Assembly (NCBI GenBank): GCA_017451685.1
Contig: JAFTNV010000031.1
Span: 1-64,000 of the forward strand
Length of the DNA: 64,000 nucleotides
Source: Alistipes sp.
GTDB lineage: Bacteria > Bacteroidota > Bacteroidia > Bacteroidales > Rikenellaceae
Direction: 5' to 3'
Positions 15,988-24,802 of this stretch are shown here, piece by piece. The notes under the pieces were generated by a model, which was not told where the DNA came from, ran no database searches, and saw only the letters and a program-made list of their open reading frames with translations. The stretch's first letter is position 1. The number at the start of each line of letters is the position of its first letter. The translations under genes were made by a program, and so were the position numbers.

Positions 15988-18900
15988 ATGAAAAAAAATA
16001 TTCTTACAACACTTCTTATATTAGTCTGTATATTTATCTTTTGGTGGTATATCGACCATAATTTCACGTTTAATTTCGTTTCGCTATATGTTGTGTTAAT
16101 TGCGTTAATGTTCCTTATCTATTTTGTTAAGGAGTATAAGACAACGACATTACGCAAAGATGGGCAAATTATATCGGACTATAAAAGAATTAATGGCGTG
16201 CCGTGTTATAATCGCACAGCGATGTTTTGGTCGTATATCGCCATTTTAATATTTGGAGCCCTGTCTATATACACCTTTGGTAACTACGTAAATCCCGACA
16301 AGAAGATATTCTATAACTATGACCATCACGCTATAAAAGTCGAGGGCATAAAGGTTGAAAAGGGCTTTGTTGTTGCAGGAAACGATGGCCAATCTTTTCT
16401 TGATAATTCATCAATTAATGGGTCGATACGTATTGTTAGTTTTGATGATGACAATGTCACCTTGCAATTAGAAGGTGTAACTTCGCCTATATACGTAAAA
16501 GAATATACGGTTAGTGGTGATCCCTACCGAGATTGTTGTATAAATCAAAAGTGTCTCTTCTACCATGAAGGAGACGATCAAGCCGCATATCGTGCAACCA
16601 TAACCGGCCGCTATAATGACTCGGATTCTAAGACACCTGTTGTAGATTTTAAGGTGGTACAACGCCATCGAGCTCCACAACTGTGGCAACTAAAACGAGG
16701 CCAGGATAGTGCTATATACTATTTTGGTAGGGGCGACGATATGGTAGCATCGTCGTTTACTCGATTCTTAAAAAGTGGTTACGAACTACAGTCCATTGCG
16801 TTAGATGCCTTTACACAGATGGATCTTGGAGGGGTAAATCTTATTCGTCCGATTATATACCACAATCTCAAACAAAAGAGTATTAAAGAAAAATATCCTC
16901 CTCAAGATTATCTGATAGAGTTAGAGAGGCAAAACAACATTAAAAGTATTAGTGTCAATGGGGCGGATGCCATCTCTGTTGAGAGAATGCTTCAACAGGT
17001 TAATGAGGTTTCGATACCCTATGATCAAGCATTCTATATAGGTTTTGGGGAGAATAAAACCGAATCAGTCAAATTTACAAAGTTGGGTGTTGATGAGAAT
17101 GGAGATCCGAATGTGGCGATTATGTACGAGTTGCCTCACTATCAATCACTCTCTTCTACAAATCGAGGAAGGGAAACATCGTTAATGGTTGCATCGAGCA
17201 TCATTAATGCACAAGATAATCCCGACGATTCTGGGCTCATTAATACTATTACCGAAAATTTAGCATTGTTTAACCTGTTCGAGAATCACGGGAATAGGAT
17301 GCATATCAAGCCATTCTTCGTAAGTTATGTCAGTGATGTTTCTAATGTTGAGATGGTTTTCAGACTTCTTACGAGTGGTGGTGAGTGTGTGCAAAATGGC
17401 ATTAAAGCGGGGGCACATTTTCCTGGAATTACGTCGCAGGATGGTGCTTATGAATGGTTGATATCTATCGAAAATTTCAAAGACACCACGCCCTTTAAGG
17501 CTTCGTACTTGGTCTGGATTCTTTTTGGAGTAGTTGTATGCTCTGTCTTATCAATGTACTACTCTTCGGTGAATAGACTATATACGGCTGTGGAGTGTGC
17601 AACACATCTATTGGTGATAGCATACTTAACCGTAAAATTCTTCCTACTTTGGAGAACCACCGTATTCTCACCGGTATCATCTATATCATTCTATGAATTC
17701 CATCATTTTAGAGATATATCGTGGCTATCAATAATCGTTTGGTCATTATTAATATTCTATCTTGTATTATGGTTCGTAAAATACAATATCATACGACATA
17801 ATAATCTAAGCATCTTTACACAAAATCGCGGAGTCTTAGAGAAGTTTGCCTTGTCACAACCTGTGCTATGGTGTAAAGTGCTGATGAGCGTGGGTCTAAT
17901 GTTATCCGCTCTGTCGTCAGCTGCTATAGCGTTGCTTTCTAATGGCATAATCTTTTGGGTGGCATTATTCGTGGGCGTAGGTGGAATATTGGGCAGCCTA
18001 TATATATCATTACCAAGGTCAACCACGGTTAAGTTTGCAACGCTCTCAGCTGTAGCAATCGGTGTACTAATCATTGTTGGTAATTTGTGGACAGCAATGA
18101 TCCCGATGCTTTTATTTTGCGTGTTAATGCTCGTCTGTTTTGTACGATATTTAGTAGTTATTTTCCCCAATAATCAACTGCGCTGGGTCGTTTCTATCGC
18201 TATTCCTGTGATTGCAATATTGTATGTTGTCGTAGAGATGATTTTAGCACGACCGATGTTTCGCGTTTTAGGCGGTGCGTTAATATACTTTGCTGTAGAT
18301 TGGTTCATATATAAGATGTTTAGCACATCGTATGTCACTAACTATATTGACTCGTTAGAGAAGAAACCATCTGACAAGACGGCCTTTAGCCTCTCTATAT
18401 GGAATATGTTGTGTATGTCGGCAGCGACATTGGTTGCTGATGGTGGTTATGGTATAATGTTTACTCTATTTATGATTTTTGCCTCGTGGATAAAAATCAC
18501 TGATATGAGTAACTATGAAAATCATAGCTATCGTAGATTCAGGTGGCTTCCAAAGACTCTATTGTATGTCATATTGATAGTATTAATATGTTTAATAGCA
18601 AGTTACAAGAATATATTCCTAAGTTTATATAATGCTGTCGCTGATGGAGGAGTATTCTCATATGCTTTTGTATTTGTAGTCATAGCTCTTGCGATAGTAG
18701 CATCCGTAATGGTAGCACTTAATATAAGATTCCGTTGGTGGCATATTATTATCCCCATTTCTGCTGTTGTGTGTTTGGTGGTTGTCACTTTTACGGATGT
18801 ATTAGATTCGTTTACTAGCGGACATACAGAGTATCGTATTAGGGTGCACATGGAGAACCCCGGAGAGGTATTGTCCAAGGTTGAGACTAATGAAGAACAG

Positions 18901-21900
18901 AATAAGTTCCTCCAGGCCTCCTTGAATGATTGGATACTATATGAGTACCAGACTATAGGAGATGATATTGTGTCTTTTGGAGAGGAGGGTACTGGATACT
19001 TTAAATTACAGCCTCAGTCGAAGATTGGAGCCATGTGGTTTGCACAAACCACCGATATATGTCTTTCAAGATATATTATTGCAGAACATGGACTTCTCTT
19101 AGCGATACTGTTCGTTGTGTCCTTTGCCGTCTATCTTCTAATAGCAATGGCTTCGGTATCCGTATATCGCTGGTCTCGCATAATAACACTTCAAGTTGCA
19201 CTACTATTTGCAGTCCAATCATTGATGATATTCCTGGCAAATACTAGAGCATTTATATTCTTTGGTCAAGATTTTCCGCTTATATCTATCACATCGCGAG
19301 TATCAGCGCTTTACTTCTTCATATTGGTGTCGCTCGGGGTAATTTATGCTCTATTGGGTAAAAATCAGCATAATCAATTGATGCAGGATGATGCTTCGTT
19401 GGCTATAACCATTAAGCAGCGAAATAAAAATGGAATAATCTTCATATTTATTTTACTCTTAGTATCTGCCGGGATCTTATATTCAACTGGTCGTAATAAT
19501 AATTATGCAGAAGGTTTAAGTTATAGTGAAGCATTGAAGAATAGATCATCAGAAGAACTATTGGCTAAAACAGACCTTCATGACTACGCCTACTATAATA
19601 AGGGAGTATATGATGTCGAATTTCTCATGGCAAGGGTATCTAACGACCTTGATACGTATATAACTCCAGCTCTAAAGATGTATCAAAGAGATATTAAACG
19701 ACGAGTCCCTCTTAGACGAGATATGTCCTCATTTGTGGACTCTCTATTTGAGTATGACTCTATGAAGATGGCGCTTGAAAAATGTGATTCTATTACGATA
19801 CGATTGCTAAACCATTATAAAAAGTCTGGCTCTAAACATAATAGTATACGAAACATTATTTGTCTACGTAATGTCCGCACTATAGATTATGTTAAACTAA
19901 AAGGTATGAGTAAGCATAATGTTGTTTATAGGGACACATTGGAGTTTGCCACGGGTGTTAATGCAATTAATTATCATATGCCGTCAAAACGTCGAAGTCA
20001 ATGGACTGGTAGTATTATCGAAGCAAGTAAATATGGTATTAAGGACTCGGTACATATGTATGCCGATGGGGTTGTTTACATTCCCAAACGCATTACTAAT
20101 GGAGAAGAGGTACAGCTTGTGTCGGCTGTTTTGAAAAATCGTAGAGTTGTTGTGGGAGCAGACGGCATTATAGAGTTGAAGGCCAATGGCGTAAGTGTCG
20201 TGAACGCTCGAAAGAATGATTACATTATTAACGGTCAGAATAAGTGTTTGGATAGCCTTCCATTGCATCGTTACAGGTATTTCGCTAAGAATATATTAAT
20301 TAATGGTGATCGCGCCTTCTTGTATCCGTTTGGCCATAAGATGCTATGGTCAAGAGATGTTGTTGCTGATGTTATATCGATGCATAAGCACTTGATGAGC
20401 AAGAACAATCGCGGTCTGTCGAATAGCGATATAATGCTTAATGTAAATAGTGATTTAACATTGGCATTATATGATGTATATAGTACTAACCTCGGTAGTT
20501 ATAATGACAATGACGGCGCTGCGGACAGGGCTGTTATCGTGGCAGATGGAGATGGTAACGTGCGTGCTATGGTGGATTATCGCATAAATAATGATTTCCG
20601 TGTCAACCCTAATGATTATCGTCGTATTGCTAAGATTTCGGACTCATTATATATTAACTTTGAGAAGGGTCGGGCTACAGAAACGCGCTATTTTGGAAAC
20701 TTCTCCCGCAATGCTCTTAGGCGTGGTCCAGGATCGACTCAGAAGCCTATTGTCTGGACAGCTGTTACAACAATGTATAACACAGGATGGTGGGACAACC
20801 TTAAAATGAAAGCGCCAGATAGTTTGTATCTAAACGATGATAATAAGACCACAAGAGGTAATTATTATACTTTCAGTAAATATGCAGGAGAGCCCATAGA
20901 GAGCATCTTCAAATCTTTGAAAGGAGATGAAAAAGGTGTTAATGGAATGATAGATGTCAAGAATTACATCTACAAGTCAAGTAACTACTACAATTCTATA
21001 ATGGCGTATATCGGGGCCTTTTCGAAAAAGACGTTGACCGCGAGCGGCTTTCTAACAGTCGCCAACAAGATGGATAATGGTACTATGTTCTATAAGCTCA
21101 ATCAGGATAATAGGCCTGGGTATAGAATGGCGAAACCTGTGCAGCGTAGGGGTCAAGATGAAAAGGATTATGCTGAAGCCTTGACCATGTGGTACGATAA
21201 TAATGTATCAGCCTTCCCGGAGATGAGAATTGACAAACTTGGAGGAAACAGTACGTTGACCTTTAATAGATTTTTAAGTCAGGGTACCATCCTTGATACA
21301 ACGGCATTATTACCTGCGGGTTTGTCTGCCAACTTTGGTTTGTATTTGTACAAAGATCTTAAAGCGAGAAGGCCTGCGACATATTTTAATCTTGCTGTAC
21401 GTGACGGAAGAACTACACCTCGTCAACTTAATGAGTATATGGTTCGCTCTGTTGCTATAGGTAGTAATACCATTTGGAGTGTGTCTCCATTCGCTATGGC
21501 CGAAATGTATGGTCGTCTTATTACCCTCAATAAGAATTATAAGTTGTCGTTGTACACTGTAGACAAGCGCAAGGAGGCGCTGAGGGAACGCTACACTCTA
21601 TTTGATGTGGATGAGTCGTGGAATGGGGTTGCTAATTATTGCGATGTGCGTAATGAGCTCCTCAAGGGCATGAGTTTGGTATATGAAACAGTCGGTACAG
21701 CCGGTAAACTTGGTATAGTCAAAAGTTATGATATTGGCGGTAATAAATTCCGAATAAAGATTGATAACGGGCGAGTTGATAAGGGCCCTAAAGATATCCC
21801 GACATTTTATGTTTATGGTAAAACAGGTACCATAAATGGCTATTGGAATGGTGTCGACAAGGATGACCACTTGTTGGTAACAATCATCACTGACAAGCAA

Positions 21901-22071
21901 CTTACTCAATGTTCTGTTGATGAGCTCGAGAAGGTAAAATATTATGTTATTTTCCAGGTTGATTACGAGTATTCGGGTAATGGTGAATGGAAAGGGTTGG
22001 ATCAACGCATTATTAACGAAGTCCTCCAATCGGTCGCTTTCAGGGATTATATGAATATCAATAACAAATAA
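15988..22071 (+). CDS. Operon gene 8: giant SEDS (RodA/FtsW-like) - PBP transpeptidase fusion
   Basis: The 2027-residue protein appears to join both activities of a peptidoglycan synthase. After three N-terminal helices comes an extracytoplasmic region (about 110-500), then some 14 helices forming a SEDS-like core. The QTTDICLSRYIIAEHGLL segment (Asp1023, Glu1033) matches the catalytic HTDFIFAVIAEE loop of RodA/FtsW, and GQDFPLISITSR matches its late PFISYGGSS motif. A further helix near 1140 leads into a PBP region. LNVNSDLTLALYD and VIVADGDGNVRAMV match PBP strands, and the triad is complete: STQK (nucleophile Ser1583, Lys1586), SSN (1664-1666) and KTGT (1945-1948). Predicted role is lipid II polymerisation plus crosslinking. 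Separate SEDS and class B PBP genes are the norm; both in one chain, with extra helices and a large loop, is highly unusual. Confidence 0.88.
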   Translation: MKKNILTTLLILVCIFIFWWYIDHNFTFNFVSLYVVLIALMFLIYFVKEYKTTTLRKDGQIISDYKRINGVPCYNRTAMFWSYIAILIFGALSIYTFGNYVNPDKKIFYNYDHHAIKVEGIKVEKGFVVAGNDGQSFLDNSSINGSIRIVSFDDDNVTLQLEGVTSPIYVKEYTVSGDPYRDCCINQKCLFYHEGDDQAAYRATITGRYNDSDSKTPVVDFKVVQRHRAPQLWQLKRGQDSAIYYFGRGDDMVASSFTRFLKSGYELQSIALDAFTQMDLGGVNLIRPIIYHNLKQKSIKEKYPPQDYLIELERQNNIKSISVNGADAISVERMLQQVNEVSIPYDQAFYIGFGENKTESVKFTKLGVDENGDPNVAIMYELPHYQSLSSTNRGRETSLMVASSIINAQDNPDDSGLINTITENLALFNLFENHGNRMHIKPFFVSYVSDVSNVEMVFRLLTSGGECVQNGIKAGAHFPGITSQDGAYEWLISIENFKDTTPFKASYLVWILFGVVVCSVLSMYYSSVNRLYTAVECATHLLVIAYLTVKFFLLWRTTVFSPVSSISFYEFHHFRDISWLSIIVWSLLIFYLVLWFVKYNIIRHNNLSIFTQNRGVLEKFALSQPVLWCKVLMSVGLMLSALSSAAIALLSNGIIFWVALFVGVGGILGSLYISLPRSTTVKFATLSAVAIGVLIIVGNLWTAMIPMLLFCVLMLVCFVRYLVVIFPNNQLRWVVSIAIPVIAILYVVVEMILARPMFRVLGGALIYFAVDWFIYKMFSTSYVTNYIDSLEKKPSDKTAFSLSIWNMLCMSAATLVADGGYGIMFTLFMIFASWIKITDMSNYENHSYRRFRWLPKTLLYVILIVLICLIASYKNIFLSLYNAVADGGVFSYAFVFVVIALAIVASVMVALNIRFRWWHIIIPISAVVCLVVVTFTDVLDSFTSGHTEYRIRVHMENPGEVLSKVETNEEQNKFLQASLNDWILYEYQTIGDDIVSFGEEGTGYFKLQPQSKIGAMWFAQTTDICLSRYIIAEHGLLLAILFVVSFAVYLLIAMASVSVYRWSRIITLQVALLFAVQSLMIFLANTRAFIFFGQDFPLISITSRVSALYFFILVSLGVIYALLGKNQHNQLMQDDASLAITIKQRNKNGIIFIFILLLVSAGILYSTGRNNNYAEGLSYSEALKNRSSEELLAKTDLHDYAYYNKGVYDVEFLMARVSNDLDTYITPALKMYQRDIKRRVPLRRDMSSFVDSLFEYDSMKMALEKCDSITIRLLNHYKKSGSKHNSIRNIICLRNVRTIDYVKLKGMSKHNVVYRDTLEFATGVNAINYHMPSKRRSQWTGSIIEASKYGIKDSVHMYADGVVYIPKRITNGEEVQLVSAVLKNRRVVVGADGIIELKANGVSVVNARKNDYIINGQNKCLDSLPLHRYRYFAKNILINGDRAFLYPFGHKMLWSRDVVADVISMHKHLMSKNNRGLSNSDIMLNVNSDLTLALYDVYSTNLGSYNDNDGAADRAVIVADGDGNVRAMVDYRINNDFRVNPNDYRRIAKISDSLYINFEKGRATETRYFGNFSRNALRRGPGSTQKPIVWTAVTTMYNTGWWDNLKMKAPDSLYLNDDNKTTRGNYYTFSKYAGEPIESIFKSLKGDEKGVNGMIDVKNYIYKSSNYYNSIMAYIGAFSKKTLTASGFLTVANKMDNGTMFYKLNQDNRPGYRMAKPVQRRGQDEKDYAEALTMWYDNNVSAFPEMRIDKLGGNSTLTFNRFLSQGTILDTTALLPAGLSANFGLYLYKDLKARRPATYFNLAVRDGRTTPRQLNEYMVRSVAIGSNTIWSVSPFAMAEMYGRLITLNKNYKLSLYTVDKRKEALRERYTLFDVDESWNGVANYCDVRNELLKGMSLVYETVGTAGKLGIVKSYDIGGNKFRIKIDNGRVDKGPKDIPTFYVYGKTGTINGYWNGVDKDDHLLVTIITDKQLTQCSVDELEKVKYYVIFQVDYEYSGNGEWKGLDQRIINEVLQSVAFRDYMNINNK

Positions 22072-22081
22072 TTAAGGCATT

Positions 22082-22528
22082 ATGAGTAGAATACTGTTAA
22101 AGAACATGGGTGCGTATATCTTTATTGTTCTTATGCTATTAATATGTATCCCCATCTGTCTTCGAGCAACAAGGGAGACGGCCCAAGATGTTAATATTGT
22201 TAACAACCACTTGGATATGCCTCTTGATAAAGTTACTATATGGTTAAAGGAGGATATATTTGAGGAAGCGATTAATAAATCGACATGGGCAAAGATTGAA
22301 GCCACACCATTTTCAAGTGCTATCAAAATAGGCCCCAGAGGAAACATTTACGATTATAAGTCTAATATCGATGTTGATGCAATACATAAACTCATAGATG
22401 TTTCGTTGGAGTACGAAATAGAGATGGACTCCAACTCATTACTATTGCCAACGGATAACCACATGGTGCTCGTACCAACGTGGATAGTATATAATCTGGC
22501 GAAAGATGGTTGTTTCAAAAATTTATAA
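22082..22528 (+). CDS. Operon gene 9: small single-pass membrane protein
   Basis: The 148-residue product has one N-terminal hydrophobic helix (about 10-27) followed by a mixed alpha/beta domain of about 115 residues. No lipobox is present. No family is recognised. Lying 10 bp after the SEDS-PBP gene, it could be a small accessory subunit of that synthase, by position like the small partners of divisome SEDS-PBP pairs; this is inference from position only. Confidence 0.68.
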   Translation: MSRILLKNMGAYIFIVLMLLICIPICLRATRETAQDVNIVNNHLDMPLDKVTIWLKEDIFEEAINKSTWAKIEATPFSSAIKIGPRGNIYDYKSNIDVDAIHKLIDVSLEYEIEMDSNSLLLPTDNHMVLVPTWIVYNLAKDGCFKNL

Positions 22529-22531
22529 AGT

Positions 22532-23203
22532 ATGTTGAGATATACGTTTCAGCTCTATAATTGTACAACGTGTCAATATTCAGACATCCTAAGTATCCTT
22601 GATGTCGGTCGTGCTGCATATTTTAACACAATGTGGACATCTCAAGGATTGAGGATAAATGCAGAATCAAGCGATGTGTATGCTATAATAGGCACAAGGC
22701 GTATAGATTTACCTATTAATTCCCACGTTGTCATTCCCTGGGACAGCATCAAAGATATTATCCATGTCTACCAAGCATGTAATAGTATGGATGTAAACTT
22801 TGTGAATATTGAGGTTAAAAAGGCTGCAAACGAAAGAGAATGGGCGGATTTTATAAAACGTATTGAACCGTACATGTGTGATACGGCTCGTATCGATTTA
22901 TATGCTTTAGGGCTCAGAGATAAAGAGTTGGATGTCGTCACCCGTCTGTTTGATGAGGATAATTTGATTGGGTTGCTTGACGATGTTGAGCGAGAGCTTT
23001 GTACTATAGCATCGTTTATCAATAATAAAAATAATCAGTCTCGTTCTTTAGACGATTATCAACAGCGGTTTGAGCAACTGCGTTATGAGGTATGTCTTAA
23101 GATTCTATGTGGTAATGTCGTAGATCAGAAAGTGCTTTTAAGAGCTTCAGGCATAGTGTATAGTTGCGGTATTATACAACCTGCCCCACATCGGCAGGAT
23201 TAA
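22532..23203 (+). CDS. Operon gene 10: unrecognised soluble protein
   Basis: The 223-residue product has no membrane segment or signal. A CTTC pair occurs near the N-terminus (residues 11-14), and the middle and C-terminal parts are predicted helical (DKELDVVTRLFDEDN, YQQRFEQLRYEV). I do not recognise a family. It follows gene 9 by three bases and is the last gene before the terminator, so it belongs to the operon. Like gene 1 at the other end it is a small soluble partner candidate for the Hsp70-like ATPases. Confidence 0.68.
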   Translation: MLRYTFQLYNCTTCQYSDILSILDVGRAAYFNTMWTSQGLRINAESSDVYAIIGTRRIDLPINSHVVIPWDSIKDIIHVYQACNSMDVNFVNIEVKKAANEREWADFIKRIEPYMCDTARIDLYALGLRDKELDVVTRLFDEDNLIGLLDDVERELCTIASFINNKNNQSRSLDDYQQRFEQLRYEVCLKILCGNVVDQKVLLRASGIVYSCGIIQPAPHRQD

Positions 23204-23286
23204 GAGGTAAAGAGGTGTTTCTTGACATCTTGACGAAAAGGGCTTATGGCTAAAGCGGCACATGTTTATTCAACCTCCTAACAAAT

Positions 23287-23313
23287 GGGGATGACTAGTG
23301 TTTAGTCATCCCC
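23287..23313. terminator. Terminator between the operon and the Cys-rich gene
   Basis: GGGGATGACTA pairs perfectly with TAGTCATCCCC around a GTGTT loop. It lies 83 bp after the last operon gene and 23 bp after the end of the convergent Cys-rich lipoprotein gene, so it probably serves both. Confidence 0.7.
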
Positions 23314-23336
23314 TAATAGTGTGAGGTGAGAGATAA

Positions 23337-23609
23337 TTACTCAGCCTTCTCTGCGCAGCACTCGCCCTCGCAGCAAGCCTTCTCCTCAGCGCAGCACTCG
23401 CCCTCGCAGCAGGCCTTCTCCTCAGCGCAGCACTCACCCTCGCAGCAAGCCTCCTCAGCGCAGCACTCCTCGCAGCATGCCTTCTCCTCTGCGCAGCACT
23501 CCGTTGCAGCTGCCTCCTCCTGTGCCTCCTCAGCCTTCTGCTGCTGGCCACCACATGCAACCATTGATACTGCAGCAAACAAAATTGCAAATGCAAAAAT
23601 CTTCTTCAT
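23337..23609 (-). CDS. Cys-rich tandem-repeat lipoprotein
   Basis: This 90-residue exported lipoprotein (lipobox VSMVAC, lipidated Cys19) has a mature part that is almost only Cys, Glu, Ala and Lys. Nine Cys-Cys pairs sit in repeats of the type ECCAEEKACCEG. Eighteen thiols beside many carboxylates suggest metal binding at the cell surface or periplasm, or a redox buffer, but no enzyme motif exists. The repeats are near-perfect at DNA level, so copy number may vary between strains. A good promoter lies upstream at 23648-23678. Unrelated to the neighbouring operon by strand and composition. Confidence 0.75.
   Translation of the reverse strand: MKKIFAFAILFAAVSMVACGGQQQKAEEAQEEAAATECCAEEKACCEECCAEEACCEGECCAEEKACCEGECCAEEKACCEGECCAEKAE
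23353..23490. repeat. 33-36 bp coding tandem repeat in the Cys-rich gene
   Basis: Four consecutive units start with GCGCAGCACTC at 23353, 23389, 23425 and 23458 (36, 36, 33 and 33 bp). All lengths are multiples of three, so gain or loss of a unit keeps the reading frame. Confidence 0.85.
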
Positions 23610-23647
23610 AGCTATAAAGTTTTAATAAATAGATTGTTTTACGAACA

Positions 23648-23678
23648 CAAATGTAGGAAACAAATTTTATTCAAACAA
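23648..23678 (-). promoter_or_regulatory. Promoter of the Cys-rich lipoprotein gene
   Basis: On the minus strand TTG (23676-23678), a 20-bp spacer and TACATTTG (23648-23655) match the Bacteroidota consensus and lie about 40 bases upstream of the start codon. Confidence 0.6.
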
Positions 23679-23697
23679 CATTTCGGACAAAAAAATG

Positions 23698-24255
23698 CTA
23701 TTCCATGCCAATATTTATCTCCTCAGTGCTCATAATCGCACCCTCGGGCATTGTCCCGAGGAGCGTCGTGTCGGCCACTATATCTGCCTTGGCGCGAGCA
23801 TGTTGCAACTCCGAGAGCTTTATAACCTCGCGCTTAGGGAAGGCCTTGGGGTAGGCCGAGGATAGCTCCGCCATGAGTATCTGCGCCTCCTCCATCGTCA
23901 GGCAGTCGCCCACCGACACCTTGAAATAGGGACTCTCGTAGACGAGGTAGGCGTTGATATGGGGGTAGGCGTGTCTGAACTGCGAGTGTACGCTCTTGGC
24001 CTTGTCGCCAGCATACTGGCCGTTGTCGGAGTATATCACCACGCGGTAGCCATTAACCTGGCGTGGGCGCGCCTTAGACTCCACGGCACTCACCGCCTGT
24101 CGCGTAGCCTCGTCCTCGTCGACACGCACATGTGTGCCATCCATCGTGCGCACAGCGAGGTTGCTGCGCATCCTATCAATGCTCTGTGCCGAGGCCTCTA
24201 TCGCAACAAGGGTAACGATGAGCGTGAGGGTGAGTCTTAAATATCCGTGTCGCAT
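23698..24255 (-). CDS. Exported SPOR-domain-like protein
   Basis: The 185-residue product has a cleavable signal peptide (to about EASAQ, residue 24). The region about 66-140 (NGYRVVIYSDNGQYAGDKA through YFKVSVGDC and EEAQILMAELSSAYPKAF) has the strand-helix pattern of SPOR domains, which bind denuded peptidoglycan glycan strands at division or envelope sites. It is the last gene of a four-gene minus-strand cluster with menG and an FtsX-type permease, 26 bp after the gene before it. Confidence 0.7.
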   Translation of the reverse strand: MRHGYLRLTLTLIVTLVAIEASAQSIDRMRSNLAVRTMDGTHVRVDEDEATRQAVSAVESKARPRQVNGYRVVIYSDNGQYAGDKAKSVHSQFRHAYPHINAYLVYESPYFKVSVGDCLTMEEAQILMAELSSAYPKAFPKREVIKLSELQHARAKADIVADTTLLGTMPEGAIMSTEEINIGME

Positions 24256-24281
24256 AAATTGTTGTATTTGTGTGTATTACA

Positions 24282-24800
24282 TTATCTGAACAACTCCTCG
24301 GCACGAAGTATCGCGCTCTTAGGTATTGCAAACATATCGAAAATTTCCGAGATGGCAATATCCTCGCCGCGGAAACTTCTCCGTATGAGTCTTGTGCCTC
24401 CGCGTAGGTGGTAGGTTATGGCGATGTTGTCGCTGTCGCCCTCCGTAATACGGCGCAGGATACTGTGTAGTGTGAGTGTGCTCGTGCTGCGAAAGCGTAG
24501 CGGCAGTAGCACCTCGCCCACGTACCCCTTGGGTATTATCACCTTCTCGCGGAGCGATATGGTGCTCTTGAGGCTGCCGCCCACCATTATGTCCACCTCG
24601 CCACGCTTGATGACCAGGGCGTGACGGCTGTTGTTACGCACCGCGACATAGAGGTTGGCGCCCGATGATGACAGGTGTGTCACACGTGTCACTGCCTCGA
24701 TGGTGAGGGCACGTGTTGTCACATCCTCGGCAGCATCGACATGCGATGTCGTGCACACAAGGAGCATCAACGCAAGGAGTGGTGCTAAGGCTCGTGTCAT
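24282..24800 (-). CDS. Secreted protein of unknown function
   Basis: The 172-residue product begins with a signal peptide (hydrophobic LAPLLALMLLVCTT, cleavage near VDAAED). The mature part looks beta-rich, with NLYVAVRNNSRHALVIK and GEVDIMVGG resembling the immunoglobulin-like LEA-type fold, but no family is certain. The start at 24800 lies two bases after the menG stop, which is why it was preferred to the longer open frame. Probably cotranscribed with menG and the SPOR gene. Confidence 0.65.
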   Translation of the reverse strand: MTRALAPLLALMLLVCTTSHVDAAEDVTTRALTIEAVTRVTHLSSSGANLYVAVRNNSRHALVIKRGEVDIMVGGSLKSTISLREKVIIPKGYVGEVLLPLRFRSTSTLTLHSILRRITEGDSDNIAITYHLRGGTRLIRRSFRGEDIAISEIFDMFAIPKSAILRAEELFR

Positions 24801-24802
24801 CT

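Noticed and set aside
3500..23203. Calling the operon a phage-defence system
   Set aside because: No nuclease, toxin or sensor domain is recognised and no defence genes flank it; peptidoglycan synthesis is what the motifs support.
23326..23625. Ser/Gln-rich and Arg-rich open frames over the Cys-rich gene; CRISPR-like repeat
   Set aside because: These frames are by-products of the coding repeat of the minus-strand lipoprotein, which has a signal peptide and promoter. Repeats are contiguous without spacers, so not CRISPR.
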